DNA of 64,000 bases from positions 13,873,276-13,937,275 of the forward strand of contig CM057158.1 in assembly GCA_029962745.1 (NCBI GenBank), written 5' to 3'. Below the pieces are notes generated by a model. That model was not told the DNA's origin and did not search any database. It saw nothing but the letters and a program-made list of their open reading frames with translations. Made by a program: the position numbers and the translations under genes. Source of the DNA: Echinometra lucunter (taxonomy: Eukaryota; Echinodermata; Echinoidea; Camarodonta; Echinometridae). Positions within the stretch are counted from its first letter, which is position 1, and each line of letters opens with the position of its first letter. Positions 20,869-33,540 of the stretch are shown here, one piece after another.

Positions 20869-21536
20869 CAGTGGCGGCAAAACGGGGGGGGGGGGGGGCA
20901 TGGGGGGCATTTGCCCCCCCACTCAGAAGCTTTGCCGCCCCCCCCCCAGTTGCCCCCCCCCCCCAGTTGCCCCCCCAGAAATTTTGAGGACTGAAGTAAC
21001 AGTAATTTGTAAATAAGTAGATGTTGTCATAAGCATCATATTCATGCTGTGAAGTGCTCTAAAATACCATTTTCCGCTCTTCAAAACTTCGATTGAAAAC
21101 AAAAAAAGTGGTTATTTTTGGCTCGCTCGCTTCGCTCGCTCGTCATATTTTTAAATTTCTTTTCTAAAATGCGATTAAAAACAAGAAAAGTAGCCAATTT
21201 TGGCTCGCTCGCTTCGCTTGCTCGTCTTATCTCAGAATATTTATTCGAAAATGCGATTAAAAACCAAAAATGCGGTTATTTTTTGTTTGCTCGCTTCGCT
21301 CGCTCGCAAAATTGATATTAAAATGTGTTTAAGAGTAAAAAATATCCAAAAATTCAATTATCCCCCCCCCCCCACTCCTCAAAGTGGACTTACGCTGGCG
21401 ACTAAAACTCACGCTTCACGCTCGATTTTTCCATACACGCAAAAAAAAAAATTGACAGCCCCTGCCCCCCCCAACATTTTCTTTTGCCCTCCGTTTGCCC
21501 CCCCCCCCCACTTTAACAATCCTGGTGCCGCCACTG
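20869..21536. mobile_element. 668-bp hAT-like non-autonomous element
   Basis: It begins CAGTGGCGGCA and ends TGCCGCCACTG, typical hAT termini, and is flanked by an exact 8-bp duplication GCTGCTGA (20861-20868 and 21537-21544). Inside are G and C runs and three ~85-bp units with GGCTCGCTCGCTTCGCTCGC. No transposase. Confidence 0.85.
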
Positions 21537-21544
21537 GCTGCTGA

Positions 21545-24056
21545 TGTTTTCTCTCATCTCAGGGAAGACGTCAACAAGACGACCACTCAATAAATAAACT
21601 AGCCCTAGTTTTAACATCTTCTCTTTTTGTTGTTATACTTTGGTCTCATTCAACTGTTTAACTATCACAGCCAACGAGTATTTTCAAAATTTTCCTGTTA
21701 AGCTTACTTTGTTTTGCAGTATCCCGATCAATAACCCTTGATAATTCAATGTCCAAACATCGTCATAATTTCTACAGGCCCGTGTAGTTCTTTGTTTGTG
21801 ACAGCTGTTTTGTGTCCTATTTTTCTTTCTTTTCTTTCATTTTTATTTTATTAGTTCTTGGTGTGTGTTTTTTTCCAGATGACTGAATAAATATAAAATG
21901 ATAGAAGCTGAAAAATCACGAAGGTTCTCTACATCAGTCCGGTCAACGCTCCCACCTGTCCTCACAACCAAAGCATTTAGTTAGCAAATACTGACCAATC
22001 AACATCTGCCATTTCGTCCAAGTTATGACGTTGATCGCTTCCCTTTGACCGCTTACCAAGATCTCCGAAGGCTTCAGGCCTGATTAAGCGAATTTCAACA
22101 TATGAAGCTATAATGTTAACTACATTAGACTATTTGAGGGACTGACATTCTACCCACCTGTAGTGTGATATTTAACAAGATGAAGCACCTGCTTTTCATC
22201 TGTAGATGGCGGCACTTAAAAATGAAAGTGTGTGGTTTTGAATAATGATAATGATGATAATAAATGGGACTAAGCGGAATCGCCGCCCCATGATTGCCAT
22301 TCTCTCTTCCCCCCCCCCCTCTGTTATTTGTTTTATACATATTTGACATCGTTTTAGGTTTGTTTATGACTCGCCATTATCCACCTAAACGTTTTTTTTA
22401 GGTTTGCAATATTTTCCTCATTATCGCGTATCGAATAACTCATACTCTCAATATCAGCTCTTTCTGCTATTATCATTATTCTCCAATCGAAATAACATAA
22501 TGACGATTTTTATTTATTTACCACTTGTGGGACGGAGCACCCTATCAGCATAATAGCTGTTTTTCGTAGGGGCCGATTTCTTAGCCACACCCATTCATAA
22601 GTAGATTATTGCATGCAATACAGAAATAAAATACACTGAAACCAAATTCTAATTGCAGGAAAATCCTGAATAATTCAGAGAGAAAGCGGCACTGAGATGT
22701 GATAAATAAATATTATTTTTTCATCCAATCTCCGTGATTCCGCTCTTTCAAAGCAGATATGAGTGAACAAAATCCATTAACATGATTAATGCTTTTACTG
22801 ATACTTCAATATAAATAAGAAAATAAGCCTGAAAGAGAGATGGCTAAACGGAGGAAATAACAGAAGGAGGCGGGAGACAAAGAACAGCAAAAAAAAAAAA
22901 AAAGGATTATTGTTACTTATTTAGGAAACTGAAAATTCATTTCCTGAATTGGCCTATACTTGATTTGATGAAATAAAAGCATTAAAGTAATCATGTCACA
23001 ATATTGGTCAGAATATGACAAAATGCGTTGGAAGTTCATGTAAAATGTAAGGCCAATGACGCGAATGATGCATCGGCCGACCATTAGCTTTAGCATGTTT
23101 AGCACTGAGGGGAATGAATCGAACAATGGGGTATCGATCAAAACGTGTGTGCGTGCGACGGCGCGTGCGACGGCGCTTACGCAATTTGTATTGTGAGTGC
23201 ATTGAAAAGGAAGAAGGCGAGGCTTCAGCAAAAGAGGACGGCTTTTCGCCTCTATAATAACAGACCTTATTTTTAGTTTCAATGAACAAAACTTACATTT
23301 TTAGAAAGAGTAAAGTCTAGCCTTTCAGGTTTACATTCACTAAAAATCACGAAAATGACCGTGTAAAGTGCAATGAGCGATCTAAGTAGAGAGCACCGCC
23401 AAATTTCCCAATGCGGGCAATGTAACCGAAATCGCTCCGTCACAGGGGGAACAACCGCTCCGCGAGGGCTCGCACTCAAAGGGTTAAAGACTAAAAATGT
23501 TCTTGGTGCATCTGTATGGTAAACGAACACATCAATAATTTTATTTCCCTTTTTTGTCTTTTTTAAAACGTATGTTGTGATCCCTTGCACCTTTCAGTCC
23601 ATACTCTGTATAAAGAAAAGTGCAGAAATGAGTCATCACCATGTTCACGACATAAAAAAAAAAAACCATTGCAAATTATCTTTACATTGACTGATTAAGC
23701 CTGTCTTGTAAATAATATGTGTTACAGTCACAAAATCGATGAAACATTAATACAGTTCAACTTACTTAGAACTTTCCCAGGAGTGCGGTAAAACTTTTAT
23801 TGTCAAATAACTTTAACATTTTGGAAGTAATGACGTATGATAACGTAAGCTTGAACCAACATGTGTTTGGACCGTTTTTGCGAATTAGGGACGAACGATT
23901 TTTGCAATTTCCATTTTCTGAATTTGCGGCGATGAGGGGAGGAGGGAAATAGCACTTAATTTTTGTATTAAAAAAAAAGAAAAGAAAGAAAAAGAAAAAG
24001 AAAGACCTTTCGTGCATCAAAATACATTAGGTATGATTTTATAAACATCATAATCA
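21545..24056. other. no gene seen
   Basis: AT-rich intergenic DNA with short homopolymers (C run at 22311, A runs at 22890 and 23655) and a CG-rich patch at 23150-23180. Short open frames show no recognisable domain. Confidence 0.45.
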
Positions 24057-24302
24057 TACACTCTTATTTCAGCGGTGTCAAATTGACTCGGAAACGGCGT
24101 CAGCTGGGAGTCAACTCTATTCCGAGTTGAAGTGAATCAGACTCCGAATCAATTTGATTCGGAATGGTGTGGCATTAGCTGAGAATCTACTCAATTCCGA
24201 GTCAAAGTAAATAGGAAAACGAGTCACTTTAACTCGGAATAGAGTTGACTCTCAGCTGACGCCGTTTCCGAGTCAATTTGACACCGTGGAAATAAGAGTG
24301 TA
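24057..24302. mobile_element. 246-bp foldback MITE, TACACTCTTATTTC ends
   Basis: Left TACACTCTTATTTC and right GAAATAAGAGTGTA are inverted repeats. The arms continue as GTGTCAAATTGACTCGGAAA, GTCAGCTG and GAGTCAACTCTATTCCGAGT, so almost the whole element can fold into one hairpin. TA at each end could be the target duplication. Confidence 0.85.
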
Positions 24303-27184
24303 TTCGATCACCTTGCTCTCCAAATAGATAATGTGACGGTTGCCCGAAAATTTCGAAAATCCTCGGGGAGGATGGGCTGCAGCCCTAACCCCCCAGCATC
24401 CACCCGCCCTCAAAAGCAACGGCAGAACAAGAAACATGATCGCGCTGATGTTATTTGGACACGTTGGATAGGCGGTATCTCTATAACATTCGAATCCAAA
24501 CTGTGTGCTATTTTGAAAGTTTACAATTGAGTTGCATGCCCGCCATTATTGATAGGCCTATTAAGTGAATAAATTGACTATGTTTGCCATTATTATCTGA
24601 TCAACTTGCGCACTGTCAAAGACACTGGCTTTCTTAATGTAGCTATAGAAAGGCGTCTTGTTCTGCAAGAAATTCTTCAGGAACGGATCAATATTATTCT
24701 AATTCACAAAATGTGTGATCATTCTATCTACACAATGGATAGTGTGTTGAATTTTCTTACAATAAAATTGTTTGCTCACTCTTGTAAGGACGCCCTTCTC
24801 ATGTGTGTTCAAGAGTAGAATCACGAGCAATACTTAAACAATTTGTTATATTAGGTTTGCATTCCAGAAAATGAAATATAAAGAAAAAGAAGGAAAGGAG
24901 AAGAAGGAGAAAGAGGGAAGAGGTAAAGAAGTACAGGGAGAGAGATAGAGAGCAAGAGAGGGAGGGAGAGAGAATGATGCTGAGTTAAGTTGAGTTTGTT
25001 GTAAGGATCTTTTGAAGGAGTATTTTTCAAGTTCAAGCTTCGATTCTTTAAGGGCACAATGAAGCAGCAACTCTCAGATACAGCAACTTTCATATTAAAC
25101 ATAATGATTCATATAATCCATTGCAACCAAATGCGTTTACTCACCCCTTTCCGCAATCAATTAATCATGAATTATTATGCATTACTGGGACAACCACTTT
25201 GATACTAAAAGGAGAGAAGATTTTCCTTTGTGCAACATTTCATAACGCCTTGATGATTGATCATCTTACAGATTTTGCACAAACGAGGATATATGTCATC
25301 GGAATACGAAGAGGAGACGCCCCTCAACATGCTCGATATTTTGCAATCTTTAAAAAAAAAAAAAAAAAAAAAAACGCCAAGAAATTGTAATTTTGGTGTG
25401 CCTCCTATCTCTGCTTCCAGACAATCTCCTGTCAAGCAACAGATGGTGGAGGTACGCGTCCCTCTATAGTTATGAAAATAAGTAATGAAATAATTAAGTT
25501 TTATACACAGTAACAAAAAAATAAACAGATAAATAGATAAATGAATAAAAGATAACAAACAAATAGATAAATAAGTACACGAAATACTAATAAGTGAATA
25601 GAATTAAACAATTAAAGATAAATTGAAATGAATAATTTGATCCGTCGCTATGTAACTTTTGATGTACTGTGGAATGAGTGAAGTATTACGAAATAGTCAC
25701 TTTCGTAGACTTGTGATAAATCGAGTATTCCAGAAAACAAAGATGATATACAAGGCTACTATTTATTGGGCTGCCTTCAAATATTTAAATAATTCTTTTT
25801 TTTTTTCTTGTGTACTGTCAAGCTAGATTACGATCTACCATACTTTTAGCATCAGGTAAGAAGCTAGTTTCGAAGTTAGGAAGTACCAAGATTTGATTAA
25901 ATTCCACCAAGATGTGCCATCAAGATAGACCGCCATTTAGTCGCTCTCAAAGCAAAATCAATATCAAGAAATCTAATTGTGTCTGGTTCTTTTAAAGTAT
26001 ATGCCCCTATAATTCAGTTGTAATTCAGTTTCATCAGCGTGTTTTTAGGACAAGTATGCAGGACTGAGCTGCATTATCAGATTTGAAATTAGCTCAATAT
26101 ATACGAACTCACACATCACGCGCTCTGGAGCTCGGCAACCCAAATATTCATATAAATTGCCTTGCTTAGTGGAGGATATTTCAGTTCGCTCATGCCACTG
26201 CCCATGTCTCTTTTTAACCATGAGATTGCATCGCATGTGACCTACCGCGTTTGTTTTCTCATCAAAAATCAATTAGAGACGTAATATGTTCGTCATTGGC
26301 TTACATTCTATCAATAGGCACCGAATATAATTGATTTAATTCGATAAGGCGGTTCCAGTGATTTTTATTGACAATTTCATTGATGCTGCTCAACAGACTG
26401 GCTGATGGAGTTTTCCAAGATCGTTTTGAGATAAAGGGTCTTCTTTCTACCGTTTCGTAAATGTGAGTAAATGATTTTTAAATTTCTTGTTAGTTTCATA
26501 TTTGTATTTGAAGCAAAATAACAGGATACACTTAAGAAATTATAGTAACGCACATCATTAATATCCCATCTACAATGTATTTATGCAATCATACCTTTTC
26601 TTCTTGTATAGGAGAGAACTTCACCATTGTTCTCCTATGTAATTCACTTTTTTAATATAGGTTTCAGTCATTTAGGGGTTTTTTTTTTGGTCCCTGTTCA
26701 AATTTATAATGAATTAACTGATTATTATAATACATTTTATATATATATACCCGGATAGTCTCCATGTCACCAATGTGAACTGTTTCCGCAAAGCAAACAT
26801 CAGGCTGCATTTTAAGCTTTCCCGTTGATATCGTAATATCATGCAAGCTTGATTATACTCAAATTTTTAAGTGTTAAAGGTGAAATAAGTACCCTTCACT
26901 TTAAAACCAGATTATCAAGATATTCGGAAAGAAAAGCCAGATAGCTGATCATGCTTGAGATATTTATAACCCACTTTGGAATAGGACGATTTGCAGTCAT
27001 GTAGATCCCTACATAGTTTGCTTTCAGTGAAAAACAAAAACGAAAACAAAACAATGCTTTGCACAAACTGGAGGTTTTGTAGGTTCATATAGATGTTATA
27101 CCACCGCAAAGTTTCAGGGCAACATTCCTAAACAAAGTAGAAAAAAATAAAGAATCAATACGCTCCAATCCGGTCCAACCTCAT
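24303..27184. other. no gene seen; low-complexity tracts
   Basis: It contains a purine-rich tract at about 24868-24973 and an A run at 25351-25373. The remainder is AT-rich with no supported gene. Confidence 0.45.
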
Positions 27185-27300
27185 CCAAAAGGTACTTGAT
27201 ATAGGCAGCCGTGCTAAAGCCGGGGTAATGATATGCAGCGCTTAGAAACATTTGTATTAAGCGCTATATAAATGTTGCATATTATTATTATTATTATATT
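27185..27300 (+). mobile_element. SINE 3' part with (ATT)n tail
   Basis: It contains GCCGTGCTAAAGCCGGGGTA, GCGCTTAGAAACA, ATTAAGCGCTATATAAATGT and then (ATT)n. The first phrase matches the full SINE at 44772-45089 and the second the tails at 50118 and 58436, which links these copies into one family. Confidence 0.75.
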
Positions 27301-28103
27301 TCATTTCATTTCATTTATTTTCACAATACATCAAATAAAATTTTACAAGATTTTTCATATTTCAAAATCATTCTGAAAAAAAAAACAGTGTAAAGTTGTA
27401 CAAAATATTGATAGCAATACAGTTCAGTATTATATATGGCAAGTATAAAATAAACAAAAGAATGCTCGCTGTAATGTGAAGGAAACCTTTAGAAGCTTTG
27501 CTTGTAAAACAGGTTCCCAAATATAATACACAGTATCAATGATTACAAAATACAAGGATAAGGATACATAATAAACGATACACGATACAATACCACACGG
27601 AACGGGACAATACCTTTACAAACACAGGCACAAGGATGGGACATAGCCTTCTGTAGTTAAGACTGGTTGGTATAACTATTTATTTTGTTAAGTTTAAGGT
27701 TACGTTTAAATGAAAATAAAATTGGTGAGCGTTTAAAAGACTCATTAAGAGAATTCCAAAAGTAAGGGCCAGTGTAAATAATAGTTTTTTGTTTATACAA
27801 GGTTCTCAACAATGGGAGGTGGAATGATGAAGATTGTCTTGTTGGGTAGCTGTGAAAACTCGAATTTTTTGAAAACAATAAAGTTAATGGAGCTGGCAAT
27901 TCGCCTTGATTTAATTGATACATGAAGCAGCCCACACGAAGGTTGTATAAGTCCTGTATCTTTAATATCTTATTAGAATGAAATAATTGATCAGAGTGGG
28001 CTAATTTATTTTTAAAACAGACGATATATAAAGCGCCCTTTTTCTTGCGATTACAAAGCGTTGCACTCACACTCCACATGTTTGGGTCACGATGAGAAAT
28101 CAT
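27300..28103 (-). mobile_element. 5'-truncated LINE (non-LTR retrotransposon) 3' end
   Basis: A 148-codon frame (27657-28103) carries the C-terminal signature of ORF2 proteins of jockey/RTE/CR1-type elements: LPAPLTLLFSKN, HSYPTRQSSSFHLPLLRT and GPYFWNSLNESFKRSP, followed by FKRNLK and a stop. The 3' tail on the minus strand ends in ATGAAATGAAAT repeats near 27300. The reverse transcriptase core is absent. A hAT-like insertion lies directly upstream (28139-28372). Confidence 0.8.
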
Positions 28104-28138
28104 GAATACATTTCATGCACTAAGTGCTTTTACATAAG

Positions 28139-28372
28139 CACGGCCGTAAGCAGTGGGGAGCGGGGGCGACTACCCACCCCCCCCCCCCCCAAAAAAAAAA
28201 AAAATGTGAAAACTTACATTTTTAACTGAAAAATTTCACAAAATCCACCAAAAGTGTGCACCAAATTCTTCAATTTCACTTTCAAAAATGCAAAAGTTCC
28301 CTCGTGTCCAGCTCGGTCGCTTCGCTCCCTCGCTCTCTTGCCCCCCGGAAAAAATTTCTGCGTACGGCCCTG
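28139..28372. mobile_element. 234-bp hAT-like element
   Basis: The ends CACGGCCGTAAGCAG and CTGCGTACGGCCCTG are inverted repeats. They are flanked by TACATAAG (28131-28138) and TACATGAG (28373-28380), an 8-bp duplication with one change. Inside are a C run, an A run and CTCGGTCGCTTCGCTCCCTC, a variant of the shared palindromic motif. Confidence 0.7.
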
Positions 28373-29360
28373 TACATGAGAAATTAAGTTCGTTTATCAT
28401 TACAAAATACAGCATCATACGAATATAATTAAACATACAACAATATTACCGAAATAGAACAGATGTCTTTCAAGAAACTGCATGATGAGAGAGATTTCCA
28501 ATTCATGAATACAAGGGAGAAAGATTTTTATGTCTTATGCTTTATCCGCTTACTGTTAATAGTGCATGTATCACTTGTGGCCGCGAGCCAGAGTTGTAAC
28601 ATAGTAGATGTGTGCACATTGAGTAGATTACGAGACTGATATTGTGTTGACACATTAATTTGTCAGAGAGAGAGTTAATTGTTGTATGATTATATATCAC
28701 GAAGACAAGGAAGATTGTTAATGAGAGGCGAGACACGGACAAATATGGTTAACAATAGATGAAACGGGCTGTCTTGTTTGGGAGATGCCAGTGTATTTAG
28801 ATCTCAGAGCGATATACCGCTGACATGGTAGAGGAGAAAATTCTTAAAATTCGAACGAGACATACCATAACAAGAGATTTGACTATACTGCGTGAAAAAA
28901 GAGAAGAATTGTTGTTGTTGTTGTTGTTGTTGCATGTATGAAAATATTTGAAAGAGTCCTGACATATTCGTATGCCTGTCGAAAGGTGACACCCGATACT
29001 GAAACAGATTACGTCGGTATAGGAGGATGGTATGAGCATTAGTAAAGACATGTTGCTGGTACTGCTTTAGACATGCTGAAGATATGTACATCTGCTCCAA
29101 GCGTAAATTCTGACTTATCATGCTCTAGTTCCAGTTCATGAGATAGCATCATGAATATCGCAATCCTTCCATCGTCATGAAAAAGACATAATGTGTTACT
29201 GTCTTAACAATTCATTTTTGGGGTGATATATCCTTTAAAATTCATATGAAATATTTGGCAAAAGAACCACTCCTTTCACCAAACTTTGTTATTCAATAGT
29301 CTGTCGACCTTCCTCGTTCCGGTGAAACTGTCATGGACAAACTCATACCGATTGGTGAAG
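28373..29360. other. no gene seen; (GTT)n microsatellite
   Basis: Intergenic sequence with a short (GTT)n run at 28911-28932. No supported gene. Confidence 0.45.
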
Positions 29361-29373
29361 GACCATTATCAAT

Positions 29374-30002
29374 GGCGTAAATCCTGGGAGGGGGGATGGG
29401 GGATATATCCCCCCACTTTTATGAGAGGCGGATGGCGTGTACAAATATCCCCCCCCCCCCACTTTTTAAGGAAGAAATGATTTTGAATTAATCTTTAAAT
29501 ATAATTTTTAATAATCTGTCATAAACAACCATCATATTTTAGAATTTCTATTTGAAAATGCCATGGAAAACCAGGAAAGCGGTTATTTTTGGCTCGCTCG
29601 CGTCGCTCGTTTGTCATATTTTTGAATTTTTATTTGAAAATGCTATTGAAAACCAGAAAAGTGGTTATTTTTGGCTCGCTCGCTCATCATATTTTAGAAT
29701 TTCTATTTGAAAATGCGATTGAAAACCAGAAAAATGGTTATTTCTGGCTTGCTCGCTTCTCTCGCTCATCATATTTAAGAATTTCTATTGGAAAATGCGA
29801 TTGAAAACCAGAAAAGTGGTAATTTTTGGCTAGCTCGCTTCGCTCGCTCACAAGATAAAAATTAAAATGTGTCTAAGGGGGGTCTGTGCAGGTGGGTGAG
29901 GGCGTGTGTTTATACTTAAGTGTGAGTTCTACAGAAAAAAAAAATCGGCAAAAAAGTCGATCATCCCCCCCCCCCCACTCCTCAAAGTGGATTTACACCG
30001 GA
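29374..30002. mobile_element. 629-bp element with 13-bp target duplication
   Basis: Exact direct repeats GACCATTATCAAT flank it (29361-29373 and 30003-30015). The ends GGCGTAAATCC and GGATTTACACC are short inverted repeats. The interior has G and C runs near each end and four ~85-bp units carrying GGCTCGCTCGCTTCGCTCGC-type motifs, very like those in the hAT-like element at 20869-21536. No transposase. Confidence 0.75.
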
Positions 30003-30015
30003 GACCATTATCAAT

Positions 30016-33000
30016 TACTTTTTTCCCAAGGTATACCTTTAACGCTTGAAAAAGCTCCTTGTACGAATGATACGGAACATTGCTGTTCTGAAAGGCGAGA
30101 TTGGCCATTTATTATTCATGAGTTAATCAATGTAAAACGTTTCTAGACTGCACGATAGATTTTCCGGGGTCTGTATTTTATAAGCTCTGATACCTTTCCG
30201 CATGGAATAGGAAGCCTCTAACAATATCCATTCCGACCGCTTAAGATAAAAGGTATAGAATGTACTCCCAAAACAAGTTTTTCGGGACAATATCAGTATA
30301 ATATCATTATACTATATCTAACTTACTCTATAATGTTTTTCCTTTCTCTCTCCCCCTTTCACTCCCTTCTATCACCCTCATTTTTTCCCAGCATCACCTC
30401 CTCTCCGTCCATCTGTCTACCCCATTCCTTTCGCTACTACCCTCACTCCCTCCATATACCCCCTCTCTAATTTCGATATTGAAAAAAAGTCCTTGGTGCG
30501 ATGCATTGATAATAAGGCATTACTCAGTTTAGTCCTGAATTCTCTGTCCCATAGGTTTAACGCAGGGGACTCGCGGATCCGGTATACAATGGGTTAAAAG
30601 TCAATTTGGATCAATAATTGAAAGGCAATATCATCATGTAATAAATTGCTACGCTTTATACCGGCGAGAAATGTAAAAACAAATTGTAAAATCGAGGGAA
30701 TTTTAGTCTCCCTTTTTCAAATAAGATTTCTTTTTCTTCAGTTCAAACTCAGCTCTTTGGAGAGCATGGTTATACTGAAAAGGAACTTAAGGAAGGACAT
30801 GTATCATCTTAGAAAGCTATGTGATTGTAAGCCTGCTCTACGGAAGCGAAAAGGAAAAAAAAAAAAGAAAAAAGAATGACTTACACGCAAAAATGGGCCC
30901 ATCCTAACTCTTTTTTCGGGGGGGGGGGGTGATCGGTTGCTCCTGTCCAGTTTAAGGGGCAAAGGGCTCATGAAAATAGGAAAGCCATTTTTTTTTCCCT
31001 TTTCAGTGATCACGAGAACTGCGCCCATACCGTTATACATACAAAATTTTTGCTCCACTACTGCCAATGCCTGCTATGCATGAGACATTATGCATTTTCT
31101 GAGGATACTTCGAGAAGTAAATATCACTCATGATAGTCAGTATTTTTTTTATCATTCACAGACATAAAGAAAGATTCAGAAATATTTCTTTTGCATTCGA
31201 AACTGTGCAGTTCGGCTTGAATCGGCTTTGAAATCAGGTTAAGTGATCTAACTACATTATTGATGGATACAAAACACTGTAGCAATAAAAGCTTGAAGTA
31301 CGTGGCCGCTATCGATCGACAATGCCCACGCTCTTCAAATCAAATTACGGCATTGAATGGCAAATACACGACTTTGAAAAAATAATAAATGATAAAGAAA
31401 AAATGCAAAAAGTCAGTTAGGAACTTGAGTTACTTTACGTTCTGTAATGTGAAGAAGCTTTATTCACTCCGATTTTTGAGCCTTGCCTTCCATGTTTTGA
31501 TATCTACAGTAGATCGATCACGAAGTGGTTTAATGTATGGTTAGAGTTCATCCATGATTGCCCGAGGGTTTAAACGGAGACGATATTGATACTTTTCATA
31601 CGAATATAATGTATTTGCTCTATGCCATCTTGACCTTGTTACCATAAACTGTTTGCCTGGATGTAGTATAGTAGCACAGAAAACCTTCTTTATTTATACC
31701 ACGTTGGTTAAGTATATTGCAGTCAGCTACGGGTCTCTGTGCAAATTTCTTGTATTCGCAAACACAGTGGCAATATGGCGAACGTGTTTTGCCTCGTATA
31801 TTAAACTGTCCAGTTTCTTGTACATGGGAGAGAGCGAAGTGAGCGAGCGAAAATGTTCAATCTTTTGAGAGAAAACCTGTGTTTTGCATATTTCGTAATT
31901 TCTTTTTCCCCATTTTCTTTTTCTCTTTCTTGTTTATTCTTCTTTGGCGTGGAACCAGTACACACCAGAGCATCTACCCCCATACACACACATCACGCAC
32001 ACCCACACACTCACGCACACGAAAACCATGCACGCTTGCAAGCCAAGGTAAAATTTGGTTTAGGTTTACAGCGTATTTTCAACACACAACCACCGAAAGT
32101 AATGAATTAGACATTGAATTCATAAGATATGCCACAAGCATATTCATTCCCAGAAATTATTCCATAGTGTTTCATATTTTAAGATGAAAATATCTAGTTA
32201 CTTGAATATTCGTGATTATATAGTTAACATAGCTAAAAAGCGTTGGGTTTTAAATCAACACCCATGCATATGAAAGAAAAGACAAAAGACATAGAGCTTT
32301 TCAATGATTTGTAATTTCACTAATATCGTCAAAAATCATTTTCTATCTTGTTAAAATCATACTGAACCATGTAAGTTCAGCAGTCATCCACTTATTTTGG
32401 ACAAATGGGTTTCTCACCCCCCCCCCCACCATGCTTAGACTGTCTCAATTCTGTTTTGCATGTTCTTTGATCATGATTCCGAGCAAAATGAGAGAAACTG
32501 GGTTTTCCAGTGATGTGTATGTTAATTCAAATATCATGAATATAATTAGAGTTAATGAATGATTTGGCCGGTGAGCTTGGTGTTTTTTTGTTTTTATTTT
32601 TTATTTTTTATTTTTTTGGGTTTTTTATTTTTTATTTTTTTGGGTTTTTTTTGGGGGGGGGGCACCTTGCGTCTATTATGATAGAGACTGATTCTATTGA
32701 AAGACTGGTTACTCTCTGGTGTGCTTAAAGCTCAATGTGAAGTGTCTGTGAAGTAAAATATAGCTTCTAAGTGAGAGTTAAAAACTTATCATTGATCATC
32801 CATCATTTATATAAATGAAGTCATATTTCAAAGGCAATGATTGATGTAGTCTGATCTGATGTGAGTGGAAGTGTAAAAATCTCCTTAGGTGATTTTAGTG
32901 ACAGAGCAGTTTGGCTACTAAACATCATTTTCTTGCTACTCATACGCCTCAAAACAGATTAATGGACGGCGCATCGTGATATCAAGATGATGGCGTGGTT

Positions 33001-33540
33001 TTTTTTTTTTTTTCTCCTTCTTCTTTTTCAAACATCTTCAGATAGATCGAAATCGAGAGAACCGGCCGAGAGAATGCCTGAGACACTTTAAAAACACGAT
33101 GAAATGTTTTCTCAGCATTCAAAGAGAGAATGAACGTTGCAGAACGAAAACTTATCATTATCTTAACACATTTATTCCCAACACCTTCGAAACTTGCAAA
33201 TTCCTAATTAATTATATAGGCCGAATTTATTATCGGAACGCATGTTAAACTCACGATGAGGAGTGTTTGCATCATACGCGCAGACAAAGACGTGTAAATG
33301 CGTTGGGATGTGTTTATCACTGACTTCCAAATCGTAAAAGAAGATCGAGATGATGATGCTGAGATGTGGTGAGAAGGAAAAGCAGGTGCAGAAGAAATGA
33401 TCTCAGGAAGCAATCGCTGAGAGAACAAGAAGACCATTACAGATGCAATCACGAGTTGTAGATGTTTACACACGTGTCAGGGTCGCGAGATCTATAAGAA
33501 TTCAAGGATACGAAAATTAATATAAAATGGATTTAGGGAC
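30016..33540. other. no gene seen
   Basis: Intergenic DNA with a C/T-rich stretch at 30340-30470, CA-rich sequence at 31960-32030, one GAGCGAAGTGAGCGAGCGA motif near 31832 and T/G-rich runs at 32580-32662. Short frames here have no recognisable domains. Confidence 0.4.

Noticed and set aside
20207..20922. Several 80-205 codon frames on both strands
   Set aside because: They are shadows of the palindromic foldback element at 20350-20718.
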